Positions 9,627-20,597 of a stretch of 64,000 nt of DNA are shown piece by piece. The notes under the pieces are model-generated. The model ran no database searches and was not told where the DNA came from. It saw only the letters and a list, made by a program, of their open reading frames with translations. How positions within the stretch are numbered: position 1 is the stretch's first letter; every line of letters begins with the position of its first letter. Position numbers and translations under genes: made by a program. The stretch is from Nitrospirota bacterium (GTDB taxonomy: Bacteria > Nitrospirota > Thermodesulfovibrionia > Thermodesulfovibrionales > JdFR-88), in assembly GCA_021789215.1 (NCBI GenBank), contig JAJYJS010000004.1, forward strand, positions 62,001 to 126,000. Direction: 5' to 3'.

Positions 9627-9697
9627 CCCGTCTGCCTCCTTTTTCCAAGTACTGATTAAATCTTAACTGGAATGGGGCCGGGATGTATGTGACTTTA

Positions 9698-10345
9698 TCA
9701 CAAAAGCCGGATGGAGCTTCTGGAAAGAGATGCCCTGCCCTTCCGCTCGAAGTCCTTGAGAATCCGGCTTACGACCTCCCTTGACGTGCCAAGGCCGTCC
9801 GCTATTTTCTGGTGGGTCGTATTGAGGACGCCGTCCGCCGCCCTCTCTTTAATGTACTCGTATATCCTTTCGTCCATCTTCCCGAAGGCAACCTCCTCCA
9901 CAAGGGCCATCACGGAAGAAAGACGGCTGCTGACAAGAGAAAAGACAAAATCCCTCATCGCTTCGGACTCCCTCATCAGGGAGCGGAAAGAGGATGCCGG
10001 GACGAGCAGCGCTTCCGTTTCCTCGATAGTAACGGCATTTGCCGGATAAGAGAGCCCTGAAAGGATACACGACGCGTTAAGTATGCAGGTCTCTCCGGGG
10101 CCTATTTCGTAAAGCGTTATCTCGCGCCCGTTCTCTCCCGCCTTGTAAACGCGTATTGCTCCTGAGAGGACAAACGCTATGGATGAGCAGGGGTCTCCTT
10201 CGGAATAAATGAGGGCGCCCGCAGGTAAATTGCCCGGCCTTGCCGTTTCAAGGAGCCTGTCCGCCAGAAAAAAACGCTCCGGCCCCTCGCCGAATGCCGG
10301 GAAAAGAGCCAGAAACCTGTCCTTTTGAACGCTGCCTGTTCGCAT
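9698..10345 (-). CDS. Crp/Fnr family transcriptional regulator
   Basis: 215 aa; cNMP-binding fold and C-terminal HTH TTHQKIADGLGTSREVVSRILKDFERKG. Confidence 0.9.
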   Translation of the reverse strand: MRTGSVQKDRFLALFPAFGEGPERFFLADRLLETARPGNLPAGALIYSEGDPCSSIAFVLSGAIRVYKAGENGREITLYEIGPGETCILNASCILSGLSYPANAVTIEETEALLVPASSFRSLMRESEAMRDFVFSLVSSRLSSVMALVEEVAFGKMDERIYEYIKERAADGVLNTTHQKIADGLGTSREVVSRILKDFERKGRASLSRSSIRLL

Positions 10346-10353
10346 TGATTCGG

Positions 10354-10953
10354 CTACTGCTTCAGGTTCCGCATCTGCACCCTGGCCACATTAACGGCTT
10401 TTTTTACCTCTTCATCATCCGGGGCAAACTTGAGGACGCCCTCCCAAACGGCGACGGCCAGCTCCAGCTTGCCCTCGCGGTATAGGGCGAGGCCCTGCTC
10501 CGTGAGGGCCTTGGCGCAGGCCTTAATCCTGCCGTCAAGGAAGCCCGGACCGAAGGTCAATCCAATGCCAAGTGACTTCGCGTGACCGTAGTATCTGAAC
10601 AGGAGGCTGTAAAGCTCTCCCGCGTACATGAACCTTTTTTTCTGGTTGAAAGATTCCTCAGCCGTGTTCTTTATCCGCTCGAATGCGCCTGCATACGCGG
10701 CCAGAAGCTTAGGCTCATCCGGGTGGGCTGAAACCGCCGTCTTGTAGACCTCCATCGCCTTCCCGTACTCGCCGCTTGAAAGCAGACCGGCCCCATCCGC
10801 AATCACCATGTCCGGGCTGAACTTTGGCTTTGGGGGGACGCTCACAACCGGGGAAGGAGACTTGACAGGCTCCTGCCTGTTAAAAAAGCATGAAGTCAGG
10901 GAAAAAAAAGAAATTAAAACAAGCAGGATGACAGCGGCTCCCGGCCGACGCAT
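10354..10953 (-). CDS. TPR-like lipoprotein
   Basis: 199 aa; signal peptide ending SLTSCF, helical repeats. Confidence 0.6.
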   Translation of the reverse strand: MRRPGAAVILLVLISFFSLTSCFFNRQEPVKSPSPVVSVPPKPKFSPDMVIADGAGLLSSGEYGKAMEVYKTAVSAHPDEPKLLAAYAGAFERIKNTAEESFNQKKRFMYAGELYSLLFRYYGHAKSLGIGLTFGPGFLDGRIKACAKALTEQGLALYREGKLELAVAVWEGVLKFAPDDEEVKKAVNVARVQMRNLKQ

Positions 10954-10956
10954 CGG

Positions 10957-12288
10957 CTAAATTACCTCCGGGAGGATGAAACCCTCGTGCTCGTTCCTGA
11001 AGACCTGGATGAATACCTGCACGAGACCGGGATTGAACTGCGTGCCGGAGCAGCGGACCAGCTCTTTCAGGGCTTCCGCCTCGGAGCGGGCGTTCCTGTA
11101 CGGCCTTGTTGAGGTCATAGCGTCGAAGGAGTCGGCAATCGTTATTATGGCGGCTGAAAGCGGTATCGCGTCACCGGAGAGCCCGTCAGGATAGCCGTTG
11201 CCGTTGTACCACTCGTGATGGTGCTTCACCGCGGGTATGTATTTCATGAGCATGGGGGCCTTGGCAAGTATCTCCGCCCCGTCTTCCGTATGCCTGGACA
11301 TCTCCCTGAATTCGCTGTTGTCCAGGCGTCCCGCCTTGAGCAGGACGTGGTCCGGGGTCTTAATCTTGCCCACGTCATGGAGCAGGCAGGCTATCTCAAG
11401 CTCCTCAAGCTCCTCTTTTGAAAGCCCTATGGCCTCGCCAAGCTTCAGTGACAGTGAAGCGACCCTGGCTGAATGCCCCAATGTATAGGCGTCCCTTGCG
11501 TCAATGGCCGCGGCAAGCACCCTCAAAGTGGATATGTAGGCCTCTTCAAGCTCTCCGGCATACCTGCCCAGCTTGTCCTTCTGCTCCACGATGAGGGCCG
11601 ACATCTCGTTAAAGCTCTCTGTAAGTTTCCCAAGCTCGTCCCTTGAATAGACCTTGAGCGGGCGGTTCTTCCCCTTTTTCAGCTCCATGACGCCCGCCGA
11701 CAGCTCCGCGATGGGCTTGGTCACTATAGAGGTAAGGAGCAGCACGCCCGCGACGCCAAAAAAGAAAGCGGCCGCAAACCCTTTCAGGATGCTGTTGCGT
11801 GCCCTCTTCTGGGCGTTGAAGAGAATGGACTTGTTCAGGCCGAGCATGACATATCCCAGTTGCTTGTGGACAAAGGAAATCGGGGTCAGCACCTCGAACT
11901 CACCGGCAAGCCCTTTCAAGACCGCGCCGTAGCGGTCCATGCTCACAAGCTGCCCGGTAAGGGGGCCAAGGCTTTCCCCCCTCTTGCTGATATCACTGTG
12001 GGCTATGGCCTTCATGGCGTTGTCCGCGACGGCTATGAAGTCCACATCCGTGTGCTGGTCCTTGACCCTCGAAACAACATTGTCCGTGCCCAGCAGGTCG
12101 TCCGCCGCAATGCTGTACGCGGCGGTGGCGGCCGCGCTCCTGCCTACGGTTTCCGCTCTCTTGAGGACCTCATTCAAAATGTAGTCGTCAACGGCCCTCA
12201 CGGTAAAGACGGAAAAAAGGAATGTAGCTACAGCCAGAAGAAAAAGGATAACAACGGAAATCTTGAAGCGCAAGCTTTGAAATAACAT
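10957..12288 (-). CDS. HAMP / HD-GYP domain protein
   Basis: 443 aa; TM-sensor-TM, HAMP, HSARVASLSLKLGEAIGL...LLHDVGKI...HHEWYNGNGYPDGLSGDAIPL. Confidence 0.9.
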   Translation of the reverse strand: MLFQSLRFKISVVILFLLAVATFLFSVFTVRAVDDYILNEVLKRAETVGRSAAATAAYSIAADDLLGTDNVVSRVKDQHTDVDFIAVADNAMKAIAHSDISKRGESLGPLTGQLVSMDRYGAVLKGLAGEFEVLTPISFVHKQLGYVMLGLNKSILFNAQKRARNSILKGFAAAFFFGVAGVLLLTSIVTKPIAELSAGVMELKKGKNRPLKVYSRDELGKLTESFNEMSALIVEQKDKLGRYAGELEEAYISTLRVLAAAIDARDAYTLGHSARVASLSLKLGEAIGLSKEELEELEIACLLHDVGKIKTPDHVLLKAGRLDNSEFREMSRHTEDGAEILAKAPMLMKYIPAVKHHHEWYNGNGYPDGLSGDAIPLSAAIITIADSFDAMTSTRPYRNARSEAEALKELVRCSGTQFNPGLVQVFIQVFRNEHEGFILPEVI

Positions 12289-12429
12289 ATTTTTTACATC
12301 CCGTCACCCTTTCGAGCTGCACTATTGTAACATAAATCACAGGTTCCAGAGGATAGTTTCATTCTGTGGCGACACCCTGGCTCCCGTTTCATTTGAAACT
12401 TGCCTCAGGCTTGATTTAATCTTTTAATA

Positions 12430-15096
12430 ATGAAGATCATCTATTGCCCTCCCGGAGCAAGGAATATTACAAAAGGGCTGCTCGAACGGGCCCTTTCCGC
12501 TGTGGGTGGGCAAAAGGACTTCTCCCGGCTCGTTTATACTGCGCCGACCCATTTAAAATGCAGGGAGGCGCTCGGCGTCTTTCATTCGATAAAGGGCGGC
12601 AGCTATGTCCCCCCCGTGGCGCTCACGCTTAACCGTCTGGCCAAAAAACTCTGCCAAAACCATCTGGAGGGCCAGCTCGTTTTTCCCTCGCACCTGAGGG
12701 TCCCCCTTATCATGCGGATTTCCGGCAGGGGCGCGGGGCATGCCGGTCTCCTTGCCGATTTTTATACTGAGCTGAAAAGCCATTTCCCGCACAGAAGGGC
12801 GCCGGAGATAATGGAGGAGATGAAGCCCGCCCTGGACAGGCTTGGCATCGCGATGGAGATAGCCGGCCGGCTCGAAAACTCTCTTGAGATAATGGGCCGC
12901 TATGAAGAAGCCCTGCGTGCGGGCAATTTCATAGATGAGGCGGAAACTTTGGAGACCGCGGCCGCGCTTGCCGGCGGCATCGAGGCGGATACCCTGATAC
13001 TGGACGGTTTTTATGAGCTTTCACGGGCCGGGGAGGTCTTTGTGAAATCCCTTGCGGGCCGGTTCACCGATGCTTTCGCTTCCATCCCTCTCACCGGCAG
13101 GCAGACGGAGACGGCCCAGGGCTATATAGAGTTCCTGAAGGGCCTCTCTCCTTTTGAAGAGGAAACATTAGCCGCGGAGCAGGGAAAATCCGCTGACACG
13201 GCCTATTACGCATACCCCTCACGGGAAGAGGAAGTGGAGGGCGCGGCAAGGAGGATAAAGTCCAGCTATATATCGGGCCACTTCCCCGACCTCACAAAGG
13301 TGTCGGTCTGCCTGCCGGGGACAGGCAAAAAAGATTATTCCGCAATGGTGGAAAGGGTCTTCACCAAGTACGGCATCCCCTGCAACATGCCATCGGGCTC
13401 CAGCCCGGCGGAGTCGCGCAGGGCGCTGGACCTTATGAGCGTGATCGAAACCGCGGCAAACAATTATCCGGCAAAAAAACTTTCCCGCCTGTTGAACTCG
13501 CCCTTCTTCACGGGAATTCCGGATGCGCTCCGCGGATGGGCGCCCAATATCACGCTGTCCGGAATATCCGGGGGGCCATTCAGCCAATGGCTGGCGCTTG
13601 AAGGGGCCCCGGCAGACGAGCTGAAACGGACCGGGAAAAAACTGGAGCCCCTGGAGAAAACGCTTTCAAGGCCCTGCGGCTATCCAGAAATGGTTTCAGC
13701 GTATCTCGATGCGCTGAAGGCGCTTGGCTTTTCCTCAAAAGGCTTTGATGAGGAGCTTGAAGACAGGCTCCAGGGGCTTGCGCTGGCCGGCGCGCTCGCC
13801 GGGGATTGCGGCAGCGTATCCAAAAAGGAATTCGCGGAGGCGGCCGATTACATAATAAGCACCATCAGCGAGGACGAAGAGCGCTCAGGGGTCCAGGTAT
13901 TCGGGTTTTCGGATGCCCTCGGGCTGGAACCCGGCTGCCTGTACATGCTGGGACTCAAGGACGGAGACCTGCCCCGGCACCCCGAAACGGATTTCTTCCT
14001 GCCCGAAAGGCTCAGGGCGGAACTCGGCATGGCCACAATGAAAAAGCGCCTCTCTGAGGAGGAATTTCTCTTCAGGAGGATTGTTGCCTCGTGCAGGTCC
14101 GTGCACCTTTCGTACCCGGAGATGGAGGCGGACAAGATGTTCATCCCCAGCATCTTCATCTCCGAGGGGCAGAAGCTCAAGGACAGCCTCTACGGCATCT
14201 TCTCGAAGGAAGAGGAGCTTGCCAGGAAGGGGAGACTGCCCTATTGCGTTTTCCTTAAAGAGATAAAAAATATCCCGTTCAGGAGCAAAAACGGGCTAAG
14301 GGTGACCCAGATAGACGCCTGCCGGAACTGCCCAAGGTTCTTCTACATAGACAACATCCTCTCCATGACGCCGCTTGAGGCCAAAAGGTACGGCCTTGAG
14401 CCAAAAACTGCCGGCACCCTGCTCCATGAGATAATGGAAAAGCTCCTTCCCCTGGGGCCGGGGGATTTCGAGCTTGAGGGCTTTGAAAAAAAGGCGCGGC
14501 GGGTACTCGATGACGTCCTTGGGCGCGCTCCGTCGCCCGCATACTGGAGGGAACTCCTGAAAGAGGTGTTCCTTGACAGCCTGCCCGAAATCCACGAAAA
14601 GGAGCTTGGGTTCATATCGGAGGGGTTCACTTTTTTGAGGGCCGAGCATTCCATCGAAGGCGAACTGAAGGGGATAAAACTGCGGGGAAAGATAGACAGG
14701 ATAGACCGGCACGAAAACGGCGGCTTCCAGATAATAGATTACAAGACCGGCCCGCTCGCCCTCACGCCCGGAGACGTCCTCAAGAAGGGCGCGAACCTTC
14801 AGCTCTTCCTGTACGCGGCCCTTTCGGCGCAGAAAGGGGCCGGCGCGATGCGGGTTGGCATATATTCGCTCAAGGACCTCAAAACTAAGTTCGTGCCCGG
14901 AAAGACTGACATCAGGGCTGGCAGGACCATCGACGATTATGTGAGCGCATCCCTGGGCTACCTGGAGGAGACCGTCCGCAGACTGGAAGCAGGCGATTTC
15001 AGGGCCATGCCCATCGGCGAGCAGAATTGCAGGCGCTGCCATGAAAAACCGTATTGCCCATACATTCACGGCGAACCCGGTGAAAAAGGGGATTAG
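12430..15096 (+). CDS. AddB-like helicase-nuclease subunit (PD-(D/E)XK nuclease)
   Basis: 888 aa; C-terminal GKIDRIDRHENGGFQIIDYKTG nuclease motif and Cys cluster CRNC...CRRCHEKPYC; abuts the AddA-like gene. Confidence 0.85.
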   Translation: MKIIYCPPGARNITKGLLERALSAVGGQKDFSRLVYTAPTHLKCREALGVFHSIKGGSYVPPVALTLNRLAKKLCQNHLEGQLVFPSHLRVPLIMRISGRGAGHAGLLADFYTELKSHFPHRRAPEIMEEMKPALDRLGIAMEIAGRLENSLEIMGRYEEALRAGNFIDEAETLETAAALAGGIEADTLILDGFYELSRAGEVFVKSLAGRFTDAFASIPLTGRQTETAQGYIEFLKGLSPFEEETLAAEQGKSADTAYYAYPSREEEVEGAARRIKSSYISGHFPDLTKVSVCLPGTGKKDYSAMVERVFTKYGIPCNMPSGSSPAESRRALDLMSVIETAANNYPAKKLSRLLNSPFFTGIPDALRGWAPNITLSGISGGPFSQWLALEGAPADELKRTGKKLEPLEKTLSRPCGYPEMVSAYLDALKALGFSSKGFDEELEDRLQGLALAGALAGDCGSVSKKEFAEAADYIISTISEDEERSGVQVFGFSDALGLEPGCLYMLGLKDGDLPRHPETDFFLPERLRAELGMATMKKRLSEEEFLFRRIVASCRSVHLSYPEMEADKMFIPSIFISEGQKLKDSLYGIFSKEEELARKGRLPYCVFLKEIKNIPFRSKNGLRVTQIDACRNCPRFFYIDNILSMTPLEAKRYGLEPKTAGTLLHEIMEKLLPLGPGDFELEGFEKKARRVLDDVLGRAPSPAYWRELLKEVFLDSLPEIHEKELGFISEGFTFLRAEHSIEGELKGIKLRGKIDRIDRHENGGFQIIDYKTGPLALTPGDVLKKGANLQLFLYAALSAQKGAGAMRVGIYSLKDLKTKFVPGKTDIRAGRTIDDYVSASLGYLEETVRRLEAGDFRAMPIGEQNCRRCHEKPYCPYIHGEPGEKGD

Positions 15097-17946
15097 ATGG
15101 ATTATACGGACGTAAAAAAGAGTTTCATCATCTCTTCCCCGGCGGGCTCCGGAAAGACGGAAAAGCTCGCGCGAAGGTACATAAGCCTCCTGGATTCGGG
15201 CGGCGAGGTGGAGAGGATACTTGCCATCACCTTCACCGAAAAGGCCGCATCGGAGATGAAGCAGAGGATACTTAAAATACTCTCCTCGGAAAAACCGGGG
15301 CTGTACGGCAAGGTGAAGCCCCGCGTGCCGCTGATGAGGATATCCACCATACACGCCTTCTGCCTGAGGCTTTTGAAGAGGTTTTCCCTTGAGCTTGGGC
15401 TGGACCCGGACCTGAGCGTGGCCGATGAGGGGGCGGCCAATTCCCTCTGGCAGGAGGCGGTTGCCGATGCGCTGCGGAGCGAGGCCGTCCGCCCCGCGCT
15501 CTTTTTCGAGATGATGAAGGACCGGGGTATAAGGGGATGGGACGGGCTCCTGGCCCAGCTTGAGGATATGTACAGGCAGCGCCCGCTTTCGGAGCTTATC
15601 CTCAAGGAAAGGCTGGACCTCCGCTCCGGCGGCGAGGAAAGGTTTTTGGAGCTTTTCAACACTTGCCTGAACGCATACAGGCTTAAAAAGCGGGACGCGA
15701 GGCTCATAGATTTCAGCGACCTGGAGCTGCTTGCGTACAAGGCTCTCCTGAAGAGCCCGGACTGGCAAAACATCCTCTACTCATTCGACGAGCATACCGA
15801 CCACATACTCGTTGACGAGTTCCAGGACACGAGCGCCCTCCAGTGGCGGCTCCTTGACAAGCTCACGGAGGAATGGCGCTCCGGCATGGGCGCAAAGAGG
15901 GAGTCCGGGGCCGTGCCGACCATCTTCCTGGTGGGAGACGAAAAACAGTCCATATACTTCTTCCGGGGCGCGGATGTCTCAGTGGTGAAGAAGGCGCGGG
16001 AGCGCCTTTCCAGCTTCATGGGCCCTGAATACGAGTTCCATGAGGTAAAAGACAACTACCGGAGCCTGCCGGAGATAATCAGGTTCACGAACGCGCTCTT
16101 TGAAAGGCTCATGCCCAGAGGGCTGGGCGAGTCTTGGCAGGTGGACTATTCGCCCTTCGAGGCAAGGAGGGCGGGGGAAGGCAAGGTGCAACTCCTCCTG
16201 CTTGAGCCGGAGCAGGGGTTTTTCCACACCAAGGAAAAACGCGCAGCCGAGGCAAAAATCCTTGCCAGGAGGATAAAGACCCTCAGAAGAAACCATGAGA
16301 TTTACGGCGCTGACGGAAACAGGAGGTTATGCGATTACGCCGACATGGCCATACTGCTCAGGCAGCGGACCCACCTGGCCGCCTTCGAAGAGGCGCTGAG
16401 GAAAGAGGGCGTGCCGTTTCTGGTGCTGAAGGGGATGGGGTTTTACGACGAGCCGGAGGTTGCCGCACTGAGGGAATTCGCAAGCTTTATCGCCGACCCC
16501 GCGGACGACTACAGCCTCTTCTGCCTGCTGAGGAGCCCCCTTTTCGGCATGGGTTACAAAAACCTGCTCGGCCTGCGGAAAAAAGGCGTTTCGCTGATGG
16601 AGAGCCTGGGGCAAAGCGGCGCGAAAAAGGCCAAAGAGGCGGCAGGGCTGCTTGGCAGCCTGGCCGCATCCAGCGCACAGATCCCGATTGCAAGGCTCAT
16701 GGAAAAACTGCTGGTTTCCACCTCCGGCTGGATGCATTTCTGGGAGGGCCAGAGGCATGCCAACGTGAAAAAATTCATAGCGATGGTGGAGGCCATGGAG
16801 GCCCAGGGCATGAACCCGGTGGAGATAAGGGACAAGCTGATGGCCGAGCGCTACAAAGGGGAGGTCTCCAAGGCCAACGTGAACTCGGAGGGCATGGACG
16901 CCGTGAAGCTCATGACCGTGCATGCCGCAAAGGGGCTGCAGTTCCCGATGGTCTTCCTGCCGTGCCTCGATGAGGACATAGGCCCCAAAAGCTCCGCCAT
17001 GGTCATAGAGGAGATTCCGGCGGGGAAAACAACCGAAGAGCCGGTGTTCAGCTTCAGGTACGAGCCGGAGGCGGCAAAGAGAAAAGACATACCTGCATTC
17101 GAAAGGAACAAGCGCAAGGAGCTTGAGGAGGAAAAGAGGCTTTTCTATGTGGCTGTGACAAGGGCGATGGATTACATCTTCATGAGCGGCTTCAGGGAGG
17201 AAAAGATAAAAGGCAGGCTCCTGTACCTCGAAGAGGCATTCGGGCTTGACCCGGAGAAAAGCGGAGGCGAAAAACGGCCCTTTGAACTTGTTGCGAGAGA
17301 GGAAATCGAGGGCCTGCATGAGGGGGCGCAAGGCATAGAGCTGAAAGAGGAAAGGCACTTCCTGGACGAGCCTGTCTATGCCGAACCGTTTGACTACGAG
17401 CCTTCGCTCCACATGAGGGACGTTACCGAGGACATACTCGTCAAAACCAGGCACGGCAAGGACTGGGTGCTGCTGGGCAGGCTGATTCACCAGGTGCTTG
17501 AGGAGCTGTCACGCGGCACGCTGAAGCCCTCCGGCACCGAAAAGAGGGCTTCGCTCCTGCTCTCGGCGCTTGCCCTTGAGCCCGCCCGGAGGGAAAAATT
17601 CCTGAGGACAATAAATGAAGATATCGAAAAACTGGCCAATAAAGGCATCCTCGGGGAGGTCATACTCCCCAGGGAAAATGCGTACTCCGAACTCCCGTTC
17701 GCCCACGAGCGCGGAAAGACCCTTTACAAAGGCAGGATAGACAGGCTCATATTAAAAGACGGAGAGGCGCTGGTTTACGATTACAAGAGCTTCCCGGCCA
17801 AAAACTCCGATATCGGGGAGCTTACGGAGAAATACCGCTATCAGATGGAGCTTTACAGGGAGGCCGCTGGGCAGATATACGGGCTCCCCGCGAGGGCCTT
17901 CATCATCTTCACGCACATGCCGCTTGTCATAGAACTTGCGCCATGA
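15097..17946 (+). CDS. AddA-like UvrD/Rep superfamily helicase-nuclease
   Basis: 949 aa; SSPAGSGKTEKLARRY Walker A, VDEFQDTSALQW, GDEKQSIYFFRGADV, C-terminal GRIDRLILKDGEALVYDYKS. Confidence 0.9.
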   Translation: MDYTDVKKSFIISSPAGSGKTEKLARRYISLLDSGGEVERILAITFTEKAASEMKQRILKILSSEKPGLYGKVKPRVPLMRISTIHAFCLRLLKRFSLELGLDPDLSVADEGAANSLWQEAVADALRSEAVRPALFFEMMKDRGIRGWDGLLAQLEDMYRQRPLSELILKERLDLRSGGEERFLELFNTCLNAYRLKKRDARLIDFSDLELLAYKALLKSPDWQNILYSFDEHTDHILVDEFQDTSALQWRLLDKLTEEWRSGMGAKRESGAVPTIFLVGDEKQSIYFFRGADVSVVKKARERLSSFMGPEYEFHEVKDNYRSLPEIIRFTNALFERLMPRGLGESWQVDYSPFEARRAGEGKVQLLLLEPEQGFFHTKEKRAAEAKILARRIKTLRRNHEIYGADGNRRLCDYADMAILLRQRTHLAAFEEALRKEGVPFLVLKGMGFYDEPEVAALREFASFIADPADDYSLFCLLRSPLFGMGYKNLLGLRKKGVSLMESLGQSGAKKAKEAAGLLGSLAASSAQIPIARLMEKLLVSTSGWMHFWEGQRHANVKKFIAMVEAMEAQGMNPVEIRDKLMAERYKGEVSKANVNSEGMDAVKLMTVHAAKGLQFPMVFLPCLDEDIGPKSSAMVIEEIPAGKTTEEPVFSFRYEPEAAKRKDIPAFERNKRKELEEEKRLFYVAVTRAMDYIFMSGFREEKIKGRLLYLEEAFGLDPEKSGGEKRPFELVAREEIEGLHEGAQGIELKEERHFLDEPVYAEPFDYEPSLHMRDVTEDILVKTRHGKDWVLLGRLIHQVLEELSRGTLKPSGTEKRASLLLSALALEPARREKFLRTINEDIEKLANKGILGEVILPRENAYSELPFAHERGKTLYKGRIDRLILKDGEALVYDYKSFPAKNSDIGELTEKYRYQMELYREAAGQIYGLPARAFIIFTHMPLVIELAP

Positions 17947-17967
17947 AAAAATGATAAAATAATCCTC

Positions 17968-18948
17968 ATGTTTGCTTTCATAGGTAAACGCCTTGCCCAG
18001 ATGGTCCCTCTGCTCTTTGGAATAACCATCATCACGTTTGCGGTAATCCACCTTGCCCCGGGCAGTCCCGTTGAGGCGGAGACCGCCATGTCTCTCAAGG
18101 TGTCCGCGCAGGCAAGGGAAAACCTGAAAAAGCTCTACGGTCTGGACAAGCCCGTTTACGTCCAGTACGGGCAATGGCTTGGCAGGTTCGTGAGGCTGGA
18201 CTTCGGCAAGTCCTTCGTTGACGGCAGGGACGTGATAAAAAAGATCGCGGAGCGGATACCTGTTACGCTTGCAATAAACATCCTTTCGCTTTTCCTGATA
18301 ATCGTCGTGGCCATACCCCTTGGGGTCATCTCCGCCACAAAACAGTATTCCCTTTTCGACAAGATAAGCACCGTATTCGTATTTGTGGGCTTTTCCACGC
18401 CCACTTTCTGGCTGGCACTCCTGCTGATGATATTCTTCGGCGTCCAGCTTGGCATCCTCCCCATTTCCGGCATCCAGAGGATAGACGTAAGCGGCATGGA
18501 CCCGGCCGCCAGGGTGCTGGACTGGGGCAGGCACCTGCTGCTGCCAGTTTTCGTTTCGGCCTTCGGGGGCATAGCAGGGCTTTCAAGGTACAGCCGTTCA
18601 AGCATGCTCGAAGTGATAAGGCAGGACTACATAAGGACGGCAAGGGCAAAGGGGCTCCCTGAAAAAATAGTGATAAGGAGGCATGCGCTGAGGAACGCCC
18701 TCCTGCCTGTGGTGACTATACTCGGCCTTGCCGTGCCAGGACTGATCGGCGGGGGCGTCATATTCGAGACCATATTCGCCATACCCGGCATGGGACAGCT
18801 CTATTACCAGTCCGTCATGGCGAGGGATTACCCCACAATAATGGGGATAATGGTGATATTTGCGGTATTGACGCTCCTTGGCAACCTGCTCGCGGACGTT
18901 TCATACGGCCTTGTTGACCCGAGGATAAGGGTTTCGGGAAGGAAATGA
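17968..18948 (+). CDS. Dipeptide/oligopeptide ABC transporter permease (DppB/OppB family)
   Basis: 326 aa; [29 protein letters not shown]. Confidence 0.9.
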   Translation: MFAFIGKRLAQMVPLLFGITIITFAVIHLAPGSPVEAETAMSLKVSAQARENLKKLYGLDKPVYVQYGQWLGRFVRLDFGKSFVDGRDVIKKIAERIPVTLAINILSLFLIIVVAIPLGVISATKQYSLFDKISTVFVFVGFSTPTFWLALLLMIFFGVQLGILPISGIQRIDVSGMDPAARVLDWGRHLLLPVFVSAFGGIAGLSRYSRSSMLEVIRQDYIRTARAKGLPEKIVIRRHALRNALLPVVTILGLAVPGLIGGGVIFETIFAIPGMGQLYYQSVMARDYPTIMGIMVIFAVLTLLGNLLADVSYGLVDPRIRVSGRK

Positions 18949-19844
18949 GCCTCAAAAAAATCATATGGAAGAGGTTCAGCCGGAACACGCTGGCAGTTGG
19001 CGGGGCCGTTGTCATCGCCTGTATAATCGCGACGGCCCTGCTTGCGCCCTACATAGCCCCTTACGGGCCGACCCACATAGACATAGACAACGTCCTTTCC
19101 TCTCCGTCAGCGCGGCACCCGCTTGGCACGGATGAGCTTGGGCGGGACGTGCTCTCCAGGATGATCTACGGGAGCCGCGTGTCTTTGGAGGTCGGGTTCA
19201 TCGCGATGGGGATAGCCGTATCCATAGGCGTCATAATCGGCTCGGCCGCGGGTTTTTACGGCGGCAGGGTGGACTCCATCCTGATGCGGTTCGTGGACGT
19301 GATGCTCGCGTTTCCCTCCTTTGTCCTCATACTTGCCGTAATAGCCATACTAGAGCCCTCCATAGTGACGATAATGGCCGTGATAGGGGTCACCGGGTGG
19401 ATGGATGTGGCAAGGCTTGTCCGGGCGGAGTTCCTTTCTTTGAAGGAGCGAGACTTCGTGCTTGCCGCCAAGTCCTCCGGGGCCGGCAACTTGCGGCTTA
19501 TCTTCAAGGAAATACTTCCAAACGCTCTTTCACCCGTCTTTATCGCCGCGACCTTCGGGGTCGCGGGGGCGATACTCATAGAATCGAGTCTCTCTTTTCT
19601 TGGCATCGGGGTGCAGCCCCCGGACCCTAGCTGGGGCAATATACTCAGCTCCGGGAAGGACTACATCGAGACCGCGTGGTGGCTTTCGGTCTTTCCGGGG
19701 ATGGCCATCCTCGTTACAGTCCTGAGCTATAACCTTGTGGGCGAAGGGCTGAGGGACGCCCTGGACCCAAGGCTCTGGCAGGCCGAGAGCTTCGAGAAAA
19801 TAGAAAAGCCCGGGCAAGCGGCGGCGAAAATACTTACGGAATAG
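18945..19844 (+). CDS. Dipeptide/oligopeptide ABC transporter permease (DppC/OppC family)
   Basis: 299 aa; [24 protein letters not shown]...[18 protein letters not shown]; overlaps upstream gene by 4 nt. Confidence 0.9.
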   Translation: MSLKKIIWKRFSRNTLAVGGAVVIACIIATALLAPYIAPYGPTHIDIDNVLSSPSARHPLGTDELGRDVLSRMIYGSRVSLEVGFIAMGIAVSIGVIIGSAAGFYGGRVDSILMRFVDVMLAFPSFVLILAVIAILEPSIVTIMAVIGVTGWMDVARLVRAEFLSLKERDFVLAAKSSGAGNLRLIFKEILPNALSPVFIAATFGVAGAILIESSLSFLGIGVQPPDPSWGNILSSGKDYIETAWWLSVFPGMAILVTVLSYNLVGEGLRDALDPRLWQAESFEKIEKPGQAAAKILTE

Positions 19845-19971
19845 TTATTAATGTTCTCACAATAGTCTGAACATCCCATGCCGTCATTGACCCGAAAATA
19901 CAAAGTATGACCGGATGTGCGGCATAATGCCTATTCTATTTCAGGAAGATTAATATTTTATTTATTTCTGT

Positions 19972-20532
19972 TCAGGAAAAATCTTCCATGCGGAAGATGC
20001 TGTAAAGCGGCACGCCAAGGGACTCCACGTTTTTCTTTCCTTCGTGCTCTCCCCTGTCCAGAAGGACTATCGCCGCAAGGACTTGAAGCCCGGCGGCCCT
20101 GGCCGCCTCTATGGCCTTTATAGTGGATTTGCCCGTTGTGAGCACGTCGTCGAGGATGACAACCCTGTCCCCCTCCTCCACGTTCCCCTCCACCTGCTTC
20201 ATCGTGCCGTGGGCCTTGGGCTCCTTCCTTATGACAAACGCCTCAAGGGGTCTTTCACGCAAATACGAGCAATACGCCGTCGCGGTGGCTATCGGGTCCG
20301 CGCCCATCGTGAGCCCGCCAACGGCCTTTGGCGATAATTTCAGCCCCTCTATTTTTTCGAACACCAGGTTGCCGATGAGGTACTGGCCTTCGGGAGAAAG
20401 CGTCGCCCTCCTCAGGTCGAAATAGAAATTGCTCATCTTGCCGGAGGTGAGCCTGAATATGGGCTTGCCGCTTTTTAAAAAGCAGTTCTTTTTTATGAAG
20501 CCGGCAAGTTCTTTCCTGAAATCCATGGCCAT
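19972..20532 (-). CDS. pyrE: Orotate phosphoribosyltransferase
   Basis: 186 aa; RVVILDDVLTTGKSTIKAIEAARAAG. Confidence 0.9.
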   Translation of the reverse strand: MAMDFRKELAGFIKKNCFLKSGKPIFRLTSGKMSNFYFDLRRATLSPEGQYLIGNLVFEKIEGLKLSPKAVGGLTMGADPIATATAYCSYLRERPLEAFVIRKEPKAHGTMKQVEGNVEEGDRVVILDDVLTTGKSTIKAIEAARAAGLQVLAAIVLLDRGEHEGKKNVESLGVPLYSIFRMEDFS

Positions 20533-20597
20533 TGATTCTAGCAGAGCCGGGAGCTTAAAAACAACGACCTGTGATAAAATAATCCAGGTTTTTTGAA